Positions 39,110 through 48,995 of a stretch of DNA of 64,000 nucleotides are shown in pieces. The stretch is taken from NCBI GenBank assembly GCA_020186115.1, contig WSYJ01000142.1, forward strand, positions 806,001-870,000, given 5' to 3'. Source of the stretch: Histomonas meleagridis. Lineage: Eukaryota; Parabasalia; Tritrichomonadida; Dientamoebidae. The number at the start of each line of letters is the position of its first letter. The first letter of the stretch is position 1. The notes under the pieces were generated by a model. That model saw only the letters and a list, made by a program, of their open reading frames with translations. It was not told where the DNA came from and searched no databases. The translations under genes were made by a program, and so were the position numbers.

Positions 39110-40561
39110 TTATTCATCGAGCATGTCCTTCTCCTTCAAGTATTCATATATCTGAAGTAATCGCGTGTACTTTTCGATCCTTTCTCCGCGTGCTGTTGAT
39201 CCAGTCTTTATCGCCTGCGCTCCAATCGCCACAGCCAAGTCGGCGATCACTGAGTTGCATGTTTCGCCAGACCTATGACTTACCATAACGTTTTGTCCCG
39301 CGTCGAGAATAAGTTTTGCTGCTTCCATCGCTTCGCTTATTGTACCGATTTGATTTACCTTTAGTAACAATGCGTTGCACCATTTCCCTTCAAGTCCCTT
39401 GCGAATAGTGTTTGGATTTGTTGTGTATAAATCATCGCCAACAAGTTGGCACTTTTCGCCGATAGCCTCATTCAATTTGACCCAATGTTCGTAGTCCTTT
39501 TCATGCAATCCATCTTCGATTGAGACAATCGATGGATGTTTTTCGATTAAGTCCTTCCAATATTGTATCATTTCATCGCCGGTCTTCTTAACGCCAACTT
39601 CAACTTCATATAATTTACTTTCTTCATCATAAAATTCGGATGCTGCTGCGTCAAGGCCAATGCGAATGTCCTTTCCGGGTTCATAACCGGCATCACGTAT
39701 CGCATCTTCGATGATCGAAATTGCTTCTTCTGGTGTGTTGAGAAGTGGCGCATAGCCTCCTTCGTCGCCAAGGTTCTTAGCGGAGATGCCATATTTCTTG
39801 ACAAGTAATGCCCCAAGTTTTTGATATGTCTCAGCTACCATACGAAGTTGGTCTGGATATGGAATGCCTGGTGCTGGTGAGGCCATGAACTCTTGTAATT
39901 TGAGATTACCACCTGCATGCTTGCCACCATTGAGAATATTGAAATATGGTGTTGGCAATTTGTACTTCTTGGGAAGATTATCGCCATGGTATTGACGTGC
40001 AAGGTATTCGAAGAGTTGGAGGCCTTCAAGTGAGGCTCCAGCTTCGGCAAGAGCAAATGACGTGGCGGTACATGCATTTCCTCCAACTTTTTCCTTAAGT
40101 TCTGTGCCATCGGTTTCACAAATGATCTTATCAAGGGCTTTGAGATCATTTAATGACTTACCTTGAAGAGCTGGTGAAAGAATAGTGGATACATTTGTGG
40201 AGGCTGTGATTGTTCCTTTGCCACCATAACGTGGTGATTCCTTATCACGAAGTTCACGTGCTTCATTAGAACCTGTGGAGGCACCAGATGGAGCAGAAGA
40301 ACGTCCTGCTAAAATAACTTCACCAAGATATTTAACATAAACATCGGTTTCAACAGTAGGATTGCCACGGGAATCAAGAACTTCACGACCTACAAGATGA
40401 TCAATAACAGGTGCAGCAGCCTTTTGCTTAAATAAGCGGGAAAGAAAACCAAAAGCATCTTCTGGTTTTTTGTCAAGAAGTTCGTTCATAGCGTTTTGAA
40501 GAATTTCGGTGACTTGATGCTGTTTAAGATATTCAGCAGCAGCTGATTTGTTATCAGACAT
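39110..40561 (-). CDS. eno: Enolase with N-terminal RIIa/dpy-30-like docking extension, 483 aa
   Basis: Residues ~1-50 (EYLKQHQVTEILQNAMNELL, then KPEDAFGFLSRLF) match the helix-loop-helix of RIIa/Dpy-30 dimerisation-docking domains. The enolase body starts at VIDHLVGREVLDSRGNPTVE. Active-site elements are intact: GASTG loop, NGGKHAGG, QEF and GDEGGYAP, metal ligands in GLDAAASEF, SIEDGLHE and GDDLYTTN, the lysine in LLLKVNQIG and the His loop in SHRSGET. It should convert 2-phosphoglycerate to phosphoenolpyruvate. The extension suggests attachment to an anchoring protein, perhaps the cytoskeleton or flagella, as in ENO4-type enolases. Confidence 0.95.
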   Translation of the reverse strand: MSDNKSAAAEYLKQHQVTEILQNAMNELLDKKPEDAFGFLSRLFKQKAAAPVIDHLVGREVLDSRGNPTVETDVYVKYLGEVILAGRSSAPSGASTGSNEARELRDKESPRYGGKGTITASTNVSTILSPALQGKSLNDLKALDKIICETDGTELKEKVGGNACTATSFALAEAGASLEGLQLFEYLARQYHGDNLPKKYKLPTPYFNILNGGKHAGGNLKLQEFMASPAPGIPYPDQLRMVAETYQKLGALLVKKYGISAKNLGDEGGYAPLLNTPEEAISIIEDAIRDAGYEPGKDIRIGLDAAASEFYDEESKLYEVEVGVKKTGDEMIQYWKDLIEKHPSIVSIEDGLHEKDYEHWVKLNEAIGEKCQLVGDDLYTTNPNTIRKGLEGKWCNALLLKVNQIGTISEAMEAAKLILDAGQNVMVSHRSGETCNSVIADLAVAIGAQAIKTGSTARGERIEKYTRLLQIYEYLKEKDMLDE

Positions 40562-40565
40562 AAAA

Positions 40566-40571
40566 AAGTGA
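40566..40571 (-). promoter_or_regulatory. Initiator-like TCACTT before enolase
   Basis: TCACTT on the minus strand, 5 nt before ATG 40561. Fits the trichomonad TCA-Y-T/A Inr. Confidence 0.6.
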
Positions 40572-40945
40572 TCTGGCCATTTATATTCCGGTTGCCCAGA
40601 TTCAAACGATCAGATTTTCACTCAATTTGAATTTTTCAATATAACGATAAAAAAATTCCCAAATTATAAAATCATTTTCTTTCATCAAATTTATTAATAA
40701 ATTTTTATCGCATATTTGAAACATAGTTATGGAATGTTTTTAATTTTCTATTGGATTTTGCTATTATTCTTCATTTATTTTTTTTAAATTAGCAAATTGA
40801 GAGAATAAAATACGGAAGTTTCATACTAAAAAACATATTATGCTGAAGATAGAAACTTTAGAAATAACATAGAAAGATAAAAAATTGGAGATAACTTCAA
40901 AAAAAAAATTTCGAAAAATAAAAAATTTATAAAAAAGTGACAAAA
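40572..40945. other. Divergent intergenic region of enolase and EF-hand genes
   Basis: AT-rich. It contains TAACGATAAA near 40640, similar to MYB-recognition elements of trichomonad promoters, and AAAAAGTGACAAAAATG at the EF-hand start. No gene. Confidence 0.4.
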
Positions 40946-41428
40946 ATGACATCGGCATCAGATGCTGAATGGGAAGAATTAAGGAAAGAAATGCTCCAAT
41001 TTTTCAAGGAGTTTGATGTTAACAATACAAACCAACTTGGGCTTGAAGAAGTTGCAGCTATTTTAAAATCAGTTGGTTTAAGATGTACAATTGAAGAAGT
41101 TCGAGAAATGATAAGTCAAGTAGCTACACCAAATGCCACATCAATTGACTTTGAACAACTCATGAACATACTCAAAATTCATACACATCAAGAAGATGAA
41201 GATGAAACCATACGCCAAGCATTTGAAGCTATTGATATTGACGGCGATGGCCTCATTTCAGCCGAAGATATACAATGCTTCATGCAAAGTATTGGAGAAG
41301 ATTTTGACAGAAAATATGCAGAAAGAATGCTCAAAGCTGCAACAGGAAGCAAAGAAACGCCAGTCGACCTTGAGCGTTATCGCCTTGTTCTTAAGTCACG
41401 CTGGGGCAAAGCCGAGCAACCAAAGTAA
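40946..41428 (+). CDS. EF-hand calcium-binding protein, calmodulin/centrin-like, 160 aa
   Basis: Four helix-loop-helix positions in a calmodulin/centrin layout. Only the third loop (DIDGDGLISAED) has a full set of Ca ligands. The first (DVNNTNQLGLEE) has lost several of them, and the second (ATPNATSIDFEQ) and fourth (TGSKETPVDLER) are degenerate. Start at ATG 40946 (MTSASDAEWEELRKEML); the frame also has a GTG three codons earlier. Likely a Ca sensor or a cytoskeletal light chain. Centrin and calmodulin cannot be separated with certainty, and loss of three Ca sites is more like a specialised light chain. Confidence 0.85.
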   Translation: MTSASDAEWEELRKEMLQFFKEFDVNNTNQLGLEEVAAILKSVGLRCTIEEVREMISQVATPNATSIDFEQLMNILKIHTHQEDEDETIRQAFEAIDIDGDGLISAEDIQCFMQSIGEDFDRKYAERMLKAATGSKETPVDLERYRLVLKSRWGKAEQPK

Positions 41429-41955
41429 ACAATATTAAACATTCTAATCATAAATCCTTATTCCAAATAATGATTTTGTTATTTCTAACAAGCACTTCAG
41501 TAATAGTACTTTATTAAACTCAAATAATTTATTTTTAATATTTTTTTAAGTTTTTGTTGGTGAAATTATTATTAGTATTTTTCATTATGGGCCAATTTTT
41601 GATTATTGTCGCACAGAAGCTTTCACATAAAGCGGTTATTTTATCGGTAAAATAATAACACTATTGCTTATAAAACATTCATTAATCTTGATGATGATTT
41701 CTGAAAATCAAATCATGTTGATTTCCTCCTTTCACGATTTGAATTGCGGGAAAGGGAGAATTGCGCAGTATGCTTTATGTGCATATGCGTTGTTGTCACA
41801 TGATTTTGTTATTTATTAAGTTGCAGCATTTTTGATCGAACAGTTATCAAAAAGTCGAATTTCACTACAACCGTTTTTTAGTGTCATTTTTTCAAAAAAC
41901 GATACACAACCTCCACATCAAAACGCATCAAATACAAATTACCATTTACAAAACA
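41429..41955. other. Convergent intergenic region, nothing recognised
   Basis: Between the EF-hand gene and the 3' end of the RhoGEF gene. Small ORF 41832-42119 overlaps the RhoGEF antisense and is not supported. Confidence 0.5.
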
Positions 41956-43458
41956 TCACTCGAGAGACATTAAAGCTTCTTCTCTTGATCTCGACTTCCT
42001 TTCAGACGTATAAAGTTCGGCCAACTTACCGAAAACATTCTGCATATATTCCATTCCATCTTCAGATTGCTTTTTCACTTGGCTCACAATCTGTTTTTTC
42101 TGGGATTTTACTTTGTTAATGAATTCGTCTCTTTTTCTTGAAGGTTTTATGTATAAATTATATTCTCTTGTATCAGTTTTCATGACAAAAGCACGATCGA
42201 TCATTCTATCAATAGGGAACATAGAGAATCGAATTTGCGTTAATGGAACAGCATCATGATAAGTTAATTTGTTCGAAGAGAAAAGATGTTTCTCACGTTT
42301 TGTCGTTATTAATAAAATGTCGTTCATTACGAACATTACAACTGCACCAAGTAAATGGCCATCATTGATATCAACAAAATGAGCACGCGTTTGCATAAGA
42401 TAACGTCGACCTGGCTTAAGAAGACACATAAAAATTGGAATTTTGTTAACACTTTCGGCAATTGTCAACAATTGCATTTGCGATGTTTGATCACTTTTCT
42501 CGGCATTCATCGTGGCACCGACTTCTGATATCATATCAAGCGCATCTTTGAACGCTTTGTTCTCATTTGGATATGTTTCGATTGGAAAATATTTGATGAC
42601 ACGTTCGAACAATAATTTGTATCCGGCAATTCGCTGCGTCGGTAATATCAAAAGATCTTCGATTTCGCGGCATTTGGAACGTGGATTGAACAATGCCTCT
42701 TGAAGAAATTGATTGAACTTTCGATTCTTTTTTAGCTTCTTGAGAATAGCTTCAGAGTTCTCTGTAGCGCTAAGGTATTGTGGATATATTTGTTGGAACT
42801 TTGGGACAATTTCGATGAACGCATTTGCTATTCGAAGATATACTTCATGACTTGGAAATGAACTACGAAGTTGTGGTGCGACTTCATCGATAACGTTGAT
42901 AATTCCGAACTGGTGGACATCACGAATTTGATCAATGTTACCAAATAATTGACCGAGTGTAGATGAGTCAATTAATGGATTCTTCGATGTAATGGTGCGA
43001 TCTAATGGTTTGTAGTATACTTCGTGACAAATTGATAGGGAATCGACATAGTTTCTTTCGGTTTCGATTAATTCACGGATAATACTACGCCGTTTAGTGT
43101 CTTTGGCTAATCGAATTTGAACTACTGCGCGTTTAATAACACGTCTGATAATTCGAAGAGCACGTGCTTCTGTCATTTGAAGTTGTAATTTTTTGATATC
43201 TCCGGTTGAAAAAACTTCTGTCCTCGGATATGGCATAATTGGTTCTATCTTCGGACGCGCTATTGTCTTTTTGATATCGCCTTCTTCGGAAGCTATTGCT
43301 GGGATTGCCGGATTTGATAGAATTGGCTTTAATGGTTTAACGCGTCTTGTGTGCCTACGCATTCGTGTCTTATGCGGTGGGTCAATTGGTGCTGGCGAGT
43401 CTTTAAGCGCGGAAGGAGGCACCAACATGGGACTTATTTTCGCTGGTGAACCAGACAT
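41956..43458 (-). CDS. RhoGEF (DH-PH) protein, about 500 aa
   Basis: Basic, Pro-rich N-terminus (MSGSPAKISPMLVPPSALKD), then a DH domain starting IIRELIETERNYVDSLSICH (conserved region 1 of Dbl proteins) and ending near VIKYFPIETY. A PH domain follows, with NDGHLLGAVVMFVMNDILLI and SRKRDEFINKVKSQKK. A short coiled tail ends the protein. It would activate a Rho/Rac GTPase for actin control. The open frame extends to 43521 but only from a GTG; ATG 43458 is the first Met and gives a sensible N-terminus. Confidence 0.9.
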   Translation of the reverse strand: MSGSPAKISPMLVPPSALKDSPAPIDPPHKTRMRRHTRRVKPLKPILSNPAIPAIASEEGDIKKTIARPKIEPIMPYPRTEVFSTGDIKKLQLQMTEARALRIIRRVIKRAVVQIRLAKDTKRRSIIRELIETERNYVDSLSICHEVYYKPLDRTITSKNPLIDSSTLGQLFGNIDQIRDVHQFGIINVIDEVAPQLRSSFPSHEVYLRIANAFIEIVPKFQQIYPQYLSATENSEAILKKLKKNRKFNQFLQEALFNPRSKCREIEDLLILPTQRIAGYKLLFERVIKYFPIETYPNENKAFKDALDMISEVGATMNAEKSDQTSQMQLLTIAESVNKIPIFMCLLKPGRRYLMQTRAHFVDINDGHLLGAVVMFVMNDILLITTKREKHLFSSNKLTYHDAVPLTQIRFSMFPIDRMIDRAFVMKTDTREYNLYIKPSRKRDEFINKVKSQKKQIVSQVKKQSEDGMEYMQNVFGKLAELYTSERKSRSREEALMSLE

Positions 43459-43827
43459 TTGCTTAAGGGTTGACACCTTCAGTACTCTGAAAAAGTTTAA
43501 AAAATTGAAATGAATAGACACTGTCTTTTTGACGCTACCATTTGACTTGGAATAAACGTTCGCAAATAACCATCAAACTTCTGACAGTTCAAGCACAAAA
43601 ATCATTTTCACGTAATTTGTTACTGTTGTTAAACTTTTTGTTGCGAATGCGCTTTAGATTTAAACTTTTTATGTTTTGTGATATATTCGAAAATTACATT
43701 TCGAATTAGAAGGAAATGGAAGTGTACACATAGTAAGGACACTATAAAGGATTTAAGTTTTAACGAAAAGGAAAAAAAATCGTTGGATTTGTGAAATTTT
43801 GTTGGTTAAAAATACATTTTATTAAAA
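43459..43827. other. Intergenic, nothing recognised beyond a short element
   Basis: Promoter region of the RhoGEF (minus) and the 3' flank of the small coiled-coil gene. AATAAACGTTCG at ~43552 recurs before the gene at 52510 and, inverted, before the gene at 63169. Confidence 0.4.
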
Positions 43828-44028
43828 TTACTGTGTGCCTACTTTCTGTTCTGCTTGTTTGGCTTGCATGCTTTGATAGTATTCTATCTGGGATGACATT
43901 TTTGAAACTTGTGATTCTAATTGTTGGATTTGTTTTTCTAACTCTGATGTGACAGTTATGTAGTGGTGGTCGAGTTCATCTATTAGTTTTCTTTGTTCCA
44001 TTATTTTCTCAGTCAATTCCGAACTCAT
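43828..44028 (-). CDS. Small coiled-coil protein, 66 aa
   Basis: Starts at ATG 44028 (MSSELTEKIMEQRKLIDELD); the ORF extends to a TTG at 44049. The whole protein is one amphipathic helix with heptad spacing (LEKQIQQLESQVSKMSSQIE). Size and shape recall HSBP1, BRK1/HSPC300 and small BLOC/WAVE subunits, but no diagnostic motif decides. A GC-rich element (TTGGGGTGCCCC) 68 bp upstream on its strand, shared with two other genes here, supports that it is real. Confidence 0.6.
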   Translation of the reverse strand: MSSELTEKIMEQRKLIDELDHHYITVTSELEKQIQQLESQVSKMSSQIEYYQSMQAKQAEQKVGTQ

Positions 44029-44095
44029 TTTAAATTTGCTGTTGATCAAAAGTAAACGGTCAAAACTATCGGTTATTGAAATTTTATTAAAAGCC

Positions 44096-44107
44096 GGGGC
44101 ACCCCAA
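44096..44107 (-). promoter_or_regulatory. GC-rich element upstream of the small coiled-coil gene
   Basis: Minus strand TTGGGGTGCCCC, 68 bp before ATG 44028 and 9-20 bp after the SCYL2-like stop. Same type as 52441-52454 and 11075-11086. Confidence 0.5.
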
Positions 44108-44115
44108 TGGATTGT

Positions 44116-46416
44116 TTAGAACAATTCCTTAAATATATCAGTTGACTTTGTGTTGTTATTTCTTTGTCCTCCATTTGTATATCCTCCAGAAAACTGTATG
44201 TTTTGTTGGTCATTAAATATATTTTGTGGTTGGTTATTGTTATTTTGGTCAAAAGTTGTAGTTGTCCAACTGAATCCTGCGTCGTCAACGTTGTTATTAC
44301 TGTTTGATGTCATTCCCAACGTATTGTTTTGGTTCATTGTGTTCATGTTCTGTGAATTACTGCCAAATCCAAACGAATTGTTTTGATTTGACGCGTTTTG
44401 CGTGTATCCAAAAGTATTATTCTTATTCATTGTACTCTGTGTATTATCAAATCCAAACGTATTATTACTTTGGCTTTGCGTGTTACTATTCATACCAAAT
44501 GTGTTATTTTGATTATTTGTTCTGAACGTATTACTTTGTGTATTACTTTGATTTGTTGATGCGCTTTGCGTGTTAGAGAACATTCCGAATATGTCGTCCA
44601 AGTCGTTGTTGCTTTTATTTTTCTGCACTCCAATTTTATTACTGTCGCCAAACACGTCGTCGATTATCGGGTTACTTTTAGTTTGCGCATTTTGTAAGTT
44701 TGGCGGCGCTTTGCTCTCATCAAACGGGTTATCGCTATCGAATTTACTTCTGCTTTCGAATGCCTTCGGCTCTTTATCCTCTTTAAATCTTTGGATCACC
44801 GAAACCATCCAATCGCACAAATTATCTTTTGATACCTCATTCAACACGTGAGTTCCAGCAATTTGTGCTGCAACAGGTATAGCTTTTCTCATTAATATTT
44901 CATGCGATGCCTTTAACATTCGAAACAATTTAACTGTTGCCTCGCCAACGTTATTTGTTCTATTGTTTTCCCAAATTTTATTTAACTTGGGCAACATTTC
45001 AGATGCGAAATTGTCGTTGTTAATTTTGGGTAAACATTTAATTATGTTTTCAATAATCGAAGTGCAAATGTTGGAATCATTCGAATGCGATCCAAGCGCT
45101 AAAAGCTTTGGTAGAATTAATTGATTTATATTCGTTTCATTCATTTCATCAATGAAATAACCAATGCTTTGAAGACATTCTTTATGTATTTTAGGATCAT
45201 TAGTTTGAAGAGAAGTAACAATTATTGGAAATATGTAATCTTTATGATATCTCTTGTCAACTTTCTTGAGAATTATATTTAAGTTTCGTAATAATAAAAT
45301 CGGAATTTCAATCGGAGTTGTGATTGTGGTTAAAAATGTTAACTTTATCCATATAACATTTAAAAAGTCATCATTAGACATCGATTCTCCGATAGTGATT
45401 ATTGGCTTAATTAAAACTGGCGCATATCGTACATCTGTTTTACATTCGCTTAAGAAAATGGGAAGTAATTTAATACGTTGAATATTTGGACTAAACTCAT
45501 CAATCTTTGAAGATAACCCTTTGTAGAATTTAAACTTATCCGCAGGTTCTTTAACAAGAATACTATCAATGTATTTAAGAGACTTGAATTGCATCGTCTG
45601 AAAAAGTGGTGATTGAATGATCTCTGAAAAAGTGGGCCGATTTGATGGATCAAATTGCAAACATCCTTTGATAAGTTCGAGAAAACCTTGCGGCGGACCA
45701 TGAAGTGATGATACAAGAGTTGGCAAAGAACCAAGAATTTTATTGGGCGCGGTTTCAGTATTTAAACTTGTGCCTGTAAAACATGTATATGATAAAAGTC
45801 CAAATTCAAAAACATCTGTTTTGGATGTGACGCCTTCATTATTAAGAATTTCAGGAGCATGATAACGTATGTCATTAAGAATGGTTGTTGATATAATTGA
45901 TTTTGAAATTGGAGTGGGTTGACCCGTGGAAGAAAGAGCTACAGACCATTGGAAATTCCAAAGACGAATAGAAAAATCTTTTGTCAGCAAAATAGAATTT
46001 GGATTAATTCCAAGATGTGCCATTTGTGCATCTTGATTTAAAAAATAAAGTGCTTCTGCAACTTGATATGAAATGTAAGCTGCATCTAAAGGATGCATTT
46101 TCTGGGTTTGGGAAGAAAGAATAGAAGAAACAGGTTCTGCTGAAAAACCTATTGGTGACTTTTCATTAACTTCATAAATTTTAAGAATTCTCGGATGACG
46201 CAGCTTCCTCATGTTCTGTATGGAAAGGAGTGCCAGTTTTGTATATTGATCTCTATCTGCTTTTCTAGAATACTTTTTTTGAAAATATTCAGTATTAATT
46301 ATCCATAATGAAACTTCTTCTCCTGTTGTTTTATGCGTGGCTGAGTGAACATTCCAGACATCTGTTTGAAATATTGGTTGAATGTTGTTATAATTTGTGG
46401 ATAGCTGTACGCCCAT
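44116..46416 (-). CDS. SCYL2/CVAK104-like pseudokinase with Asn/Gln-rich tail, 766 aa
   Basis: The N-terminal ~280 residues have a kinase fold without catalytic motifs: HLGINPNSIL in place of HRDLKPxN and LWNFQWSV in place of DFG, as in the SCY1 family. A helical HEAT-like region (about 300-540) follows. The tail has NPFDESKAPP, DDVFGDS, DDIFGMF and many NNTFG-type repeats, typical of clathrin- and adaptor-binding endocytic proteins; SCYL2 acts there. Start ATG 46416 (MGVQLSTNYNN) is favoured by an Inr-like TCACA; the ORF extends six codons upstream only from TTG. Confidence 0.85.
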   Translation of the reverse strand: MGVQLSTNYNNIQPIFQTDVWNVHSATHKTTGEEVSLWIINTEYFQKKYSRKADRDQYTKLALLSIQNMRKLRHPRILKIYEVNEKSPIGFSAEPVSSILSSQTQKMHPLDAAYISYQVAEALYFLNQDAQMAHLGINPNSILLTKDFSIRLWNFQWSVALSSTGQPTPISKSIISTTILNDIRYHAPEILNNEGVTSKTDVFEFGLLSYTCFTGTSLNTETAPNKILGSLPTLVSSLHGPPQGFLELIKGCLQFDPSNRPTFSEIIQSPLFQTMQFKSLKYIDSILVKEPADKFKFYKGLSSKIDEFSPNIQRIKLLPIFLSECKTDVRYAPVLIKPIITIGESMSNDDFLNVIWIKLTFLTTITTPIEIPILLLRNLNIILKKVDKRYHKDYIFPIIVTSLQTNDPKIHKECLQSIGYFIDEMNETNINQLILPKLLALGSHSNDSNICTSIIENIIKCLPKINNDNFASEMLPKLNKIWENNRTNNVGEATVKLFRMLKASHEILMRKAIPVAAQIAGTHVLNEVSKDNLCDWMVSVIQRFKEDKEPKAFESRSKFDSDNPFDESKAPPNLQNAQTKSNPIIDDVFGDSNKIGVQKNKSNNDLDDIFGMFSNTQSASTNQSNTQSNTFRTNNQNNTFGMNSNTQSQSNNTFGFDNTQSTMNKNNTFGYTQNASNQNNSFGFGSNSQNMNTMNQNNTLGMTSNSNNNVDDAGFSWTTTTFDQNNNNQPQNIFNDQQNIQFSGGYTNGGQRNNNTKSTDIFKELF

Positions 46417-46419
46417 TTC

Positions 46420-46424
46420 TGTGA
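46420..46424 (-). promoter_or_regulatory. Initiator-like TCACA before the SCYL2-like gene
   Basis: TTTTCACAGAAATG on the minus strand places TCACA four bases before the ATG. Fits the Inr consensus. Confidence 0.55.
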
Positions 46425-47292
46425 AAAGTGGCAATGTATCGGCAATTTCCCACCGAAAATTTTTAAAGATGTATTTAATAAAATAAAGATATTTTATATA
46501 TTATATAAAGTCTACTAATGTCTTTTTAATTATCCCTAATGTCAGTCGATCTAAATTTTATTTTTTGATACGTGATAAATTATGTTTAAAAGATCTTCTC
46601 ATTTTCTGACTTTTTTTATACATCAAACCTTTTCCGAAATGTTATGTTATTGTTTATCAAATATAATAGCTATAATTTCTGAATTTCTCACCTAGATATG
46701 ATGAAAATTGATTGCCAAACTATTTAAAAAGTGTCATTATAATTTCAATGGGGGAATAAACCCATTGACTGCTTTACAATACACAGAGTTCAGAATCTGA
46801 GAAAAAGTGACATTTTTCGATTGCAGATTGACAGTTATTTTGAATTAAAAAAACGGTTCACGGTAAATGATTGCCTTCAAAACTGATGAAAAATTTCAAT
46901 GACAACGATAAAAATGAAACGAAAAAACCCGATGATCAACTCACAAGTTTAACATAGCTCATTGATTATTGAGAAATTTTATAACATTATTTCATTATAT
47001 GCTCATGAAGATAAAAAACTAGATTCGTCAAAAAGCATATAGAAATACAAATCGTATGCTATGAACATCTTGATATTTAAAAATTGATGTATAAGAATTG
47101 TGACTGTATTATTTTATTGTGTTTATTTAAAGCAATAATTCTATCAAATTACTTCTTATTTATAGTTAAAATTTCATATTCAAACTTCTGCAGCTTCTAT
47201 CATTTTATGTTTCCTGCACACAGTTGTAAAACGAGCTTTCAAAAAAATTCGGTTTCTACGGTTTTAATATCAAAACCTCAAAAAACGGTTTT
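46425..47292. other. Divergent intergenic region of SCYL2-like and TPR genes
   Basis: AT-rich. It contains AAAAAGTGACATTTTTCG near 46801, AAAACGGTTCACGG near 46850 and CAACGATAAAAATG near 46903, all similar to initiator or MYB-site strings elsewhere in the window. No gene recognised. Confidence 0.4.
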
Positions 47293-47298
47293 TCACTT
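47293..47298 (+). promoter_or_regulatory. Initiator-like TCACTT with adjacent AACGG before the TPR gene
   Basis: AAAACGGTTTTTCACTT at 47282-47298, with ATG at 47313. It combines a MYB-type AACGG core with TCA-Y-T. Confidence 0.6.
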
Positions 47299-47312
47299 GG
47301 TGGGGTTGAAGA

Positions 47313-48632
47313 ATGTTGTCGAACACTTTCGAGACTCTTACCCGGATAAACGAAGAATTTGAAAAGGGCTTCACATCTGCTTCCTCATTAGCAAAATTAA
47401 TGGGTTGTAATGAAGAAGGCATATATGGTGCAAAACGTACATTCAGCTATAATCCAAATTCCCAAACAATATTAGAATTATACCCAGAATTTGAGCCACT
47501 TGTTGATAAGGTCTCTGACCTCATTCAAAGTCTTAGTCGCAAACTTGATGAAGATTCTAATAATTCTCAGTTATGGAAAACATTAGGGTATTGTTATTTA
47601 ACACTTGGCGACTTTCCGAAAGCATTTTCAACCTCACTTCGAGTTTCTGCTGATCAAAATGATCCCACTTTTTTATATGCACTTGGGATAATTTATTCCC
47701 ATTACAAATATTTTGATAACTCCATCAATTGTTTCCAGCAAGTATTACAAATTTCTCCCAATTCCATATTTTCTTCCGAAATTAATTTTCTCTTTGGAAT
47801 TATTTATCGCAAAGTCCAAAAGTATGATTTCTCTCTTATCTATTTCCAAAAGTCGCTTGATTCACCACCAAATGGTCTCTTACCTGAAGATGTTCAAATG
47901 CAAATAGCATATACATATCAATTTACTGATCGTTCTTCCCTTAGCAATGACATATACAGTAACATTTACAGCAAATATCCCAAATCCCAATCCTTTTTAC
48001 AACAATATTGTTTATACTTATTCATCCAAAGCAAAGGTATTAACGCCGAATCATTACGTTCGTTATTATCATACTCATTAAACCTCTATCCGAATGATCC
48101 CACGTTTCTATTGATATCGTCACGCTTAGCGATGCTCCAAAACGACACAACCACAGCTTATGAAAATTTGATTTCTTGTGTAAACTATTGTAATGATGCG
48201 CCATCGTTCTGGTGTGAACTTGGCACGTTATATTATCGCAATGATCAAATCAATGACGCGTACATTGCGTTCCAAAAGGCCCTCGATTTAAATCCCGACT
48301 TTTTCGAGCCGTATTTAAACATGGGATTAATATATGAGCAACGGAACCAATACCAAAACGCAAACCAATTGTATATTACGGCACAACAAAAGTTCCCTAA
48401 TAACCCGATAATTAACGAGAGAATCGCTTCGAATAACTCGAAACTAAATAATAAACAAAGACCTCAACTGATGTGCGTGAAAGATACAAAACTAATTCCT
48501 TCTTCTGTGGAGGAATTCTCGGAAATCTATTTGATGGCCACTCCAAAATTACCAGCGGAATGCTTTGGGAATTGTGAAATGGCTGACGAATTCGCGAAAT
48601 TGTCTTCGTATCCAAAGTCTTTCTTTAAGTAA
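47313..48632 (+). CDS. TPR protein, Cyc8/Ssn6-UTX-like, 439 aa
   Basis: At least eight tetratricopeptide repeats fill residues ~85-385, e.g. SQLWKTLGYCYLTLGDFPKA, PTFLYALGIIYSHYKYFDNS and SFWCELGTLYYRNDQINDAY with FQKALDLNP. The F-W-C-x-x-G-x-L-Y-Y unit followed by x-x-Y-L-N-M-G-L-I-Y-E is the signature of Cyc8/Ssn6 and UTX/UTY TPRs, so a transcriptional corepressor scaffold is the best guess. No JmjC domain follows. The C-terminus (VKDTKLI, then AECFGNCEMADEF) is unassigned. Confidence 0.7.
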   Translation: MLSNTFETLTRINEEFEKGFTSASSLAKLMGCNEEGIYGAKRTFSYNPNSQTILELYPEFEPLVDKVSDLIQSLSRKLDEDSNNSQLWKTLGYCYLTLGDFPKAFSTSLRVSADQNDPTFLYALGIIYSHYKYFDNSINCFQQVLQISPNSIFSSEINFLFGIIYRKVQKYDFSLIYFQKSLDSPPNGLLPEDVQMQIAYTYQFTDRSSLSNDIYSNIYSKYPKSQSFLQQYCLYLFIQSKGINAESLRSLLSYSLNLYPNDPTFLLISSRLAMLQNDTTTAYENLISCVNYCNDAPSFWCELGTLYYRNDQINDAYIAFQKALDLNPDFFEPYLNMGLIYEQRNQYQNANQLYITAQQKFPNNPIINERIASNNSKLNNKQRPQLMCVKDTKLIPSSVEEFSEIYLMATPKLPAECFGNCEMADEFAKLSSYPKSFFK

Positions 48633-48995
48633 ATTGTTAAAATAAGAAAAATTTGTATAGTTAAATTTGAAAAAATTCTTATTGAAAGACAATAAAACTA
48701 ATTAATTAATGTGACAATATAAAAATTTCAAAAAATATGCTTAAAGTATTCGTTTTTTGGTGGTTTTTGTTAATGACAAATCAAAAATTCCGGTCGAGTG
48801 GCACTTTTTATGATGTTTGCAACTTTTGTATACTATAAACAATTTCAATAGAAAATTGAGAGGCTTTCAATTTTGAAATCTTTGAAGACCACTATTAAAA
48901 GTAAAAAGTGGTGTTGTCATCTGAAAATTTGACATAAATAACGGTTTCATAACAGTTATTGAAATTTTTCATATCAAATATCATCGAATATCAAA
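48633..48995. other. Intergenic, nothing recognised
   Basis: Spacer between two plus-strand genes; includes ATAACGGTTTCATAACAGTT near 48938, a paired MYB-site-like arrangement about 40-55 bp before the next ATG. Confidence 0.4.
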
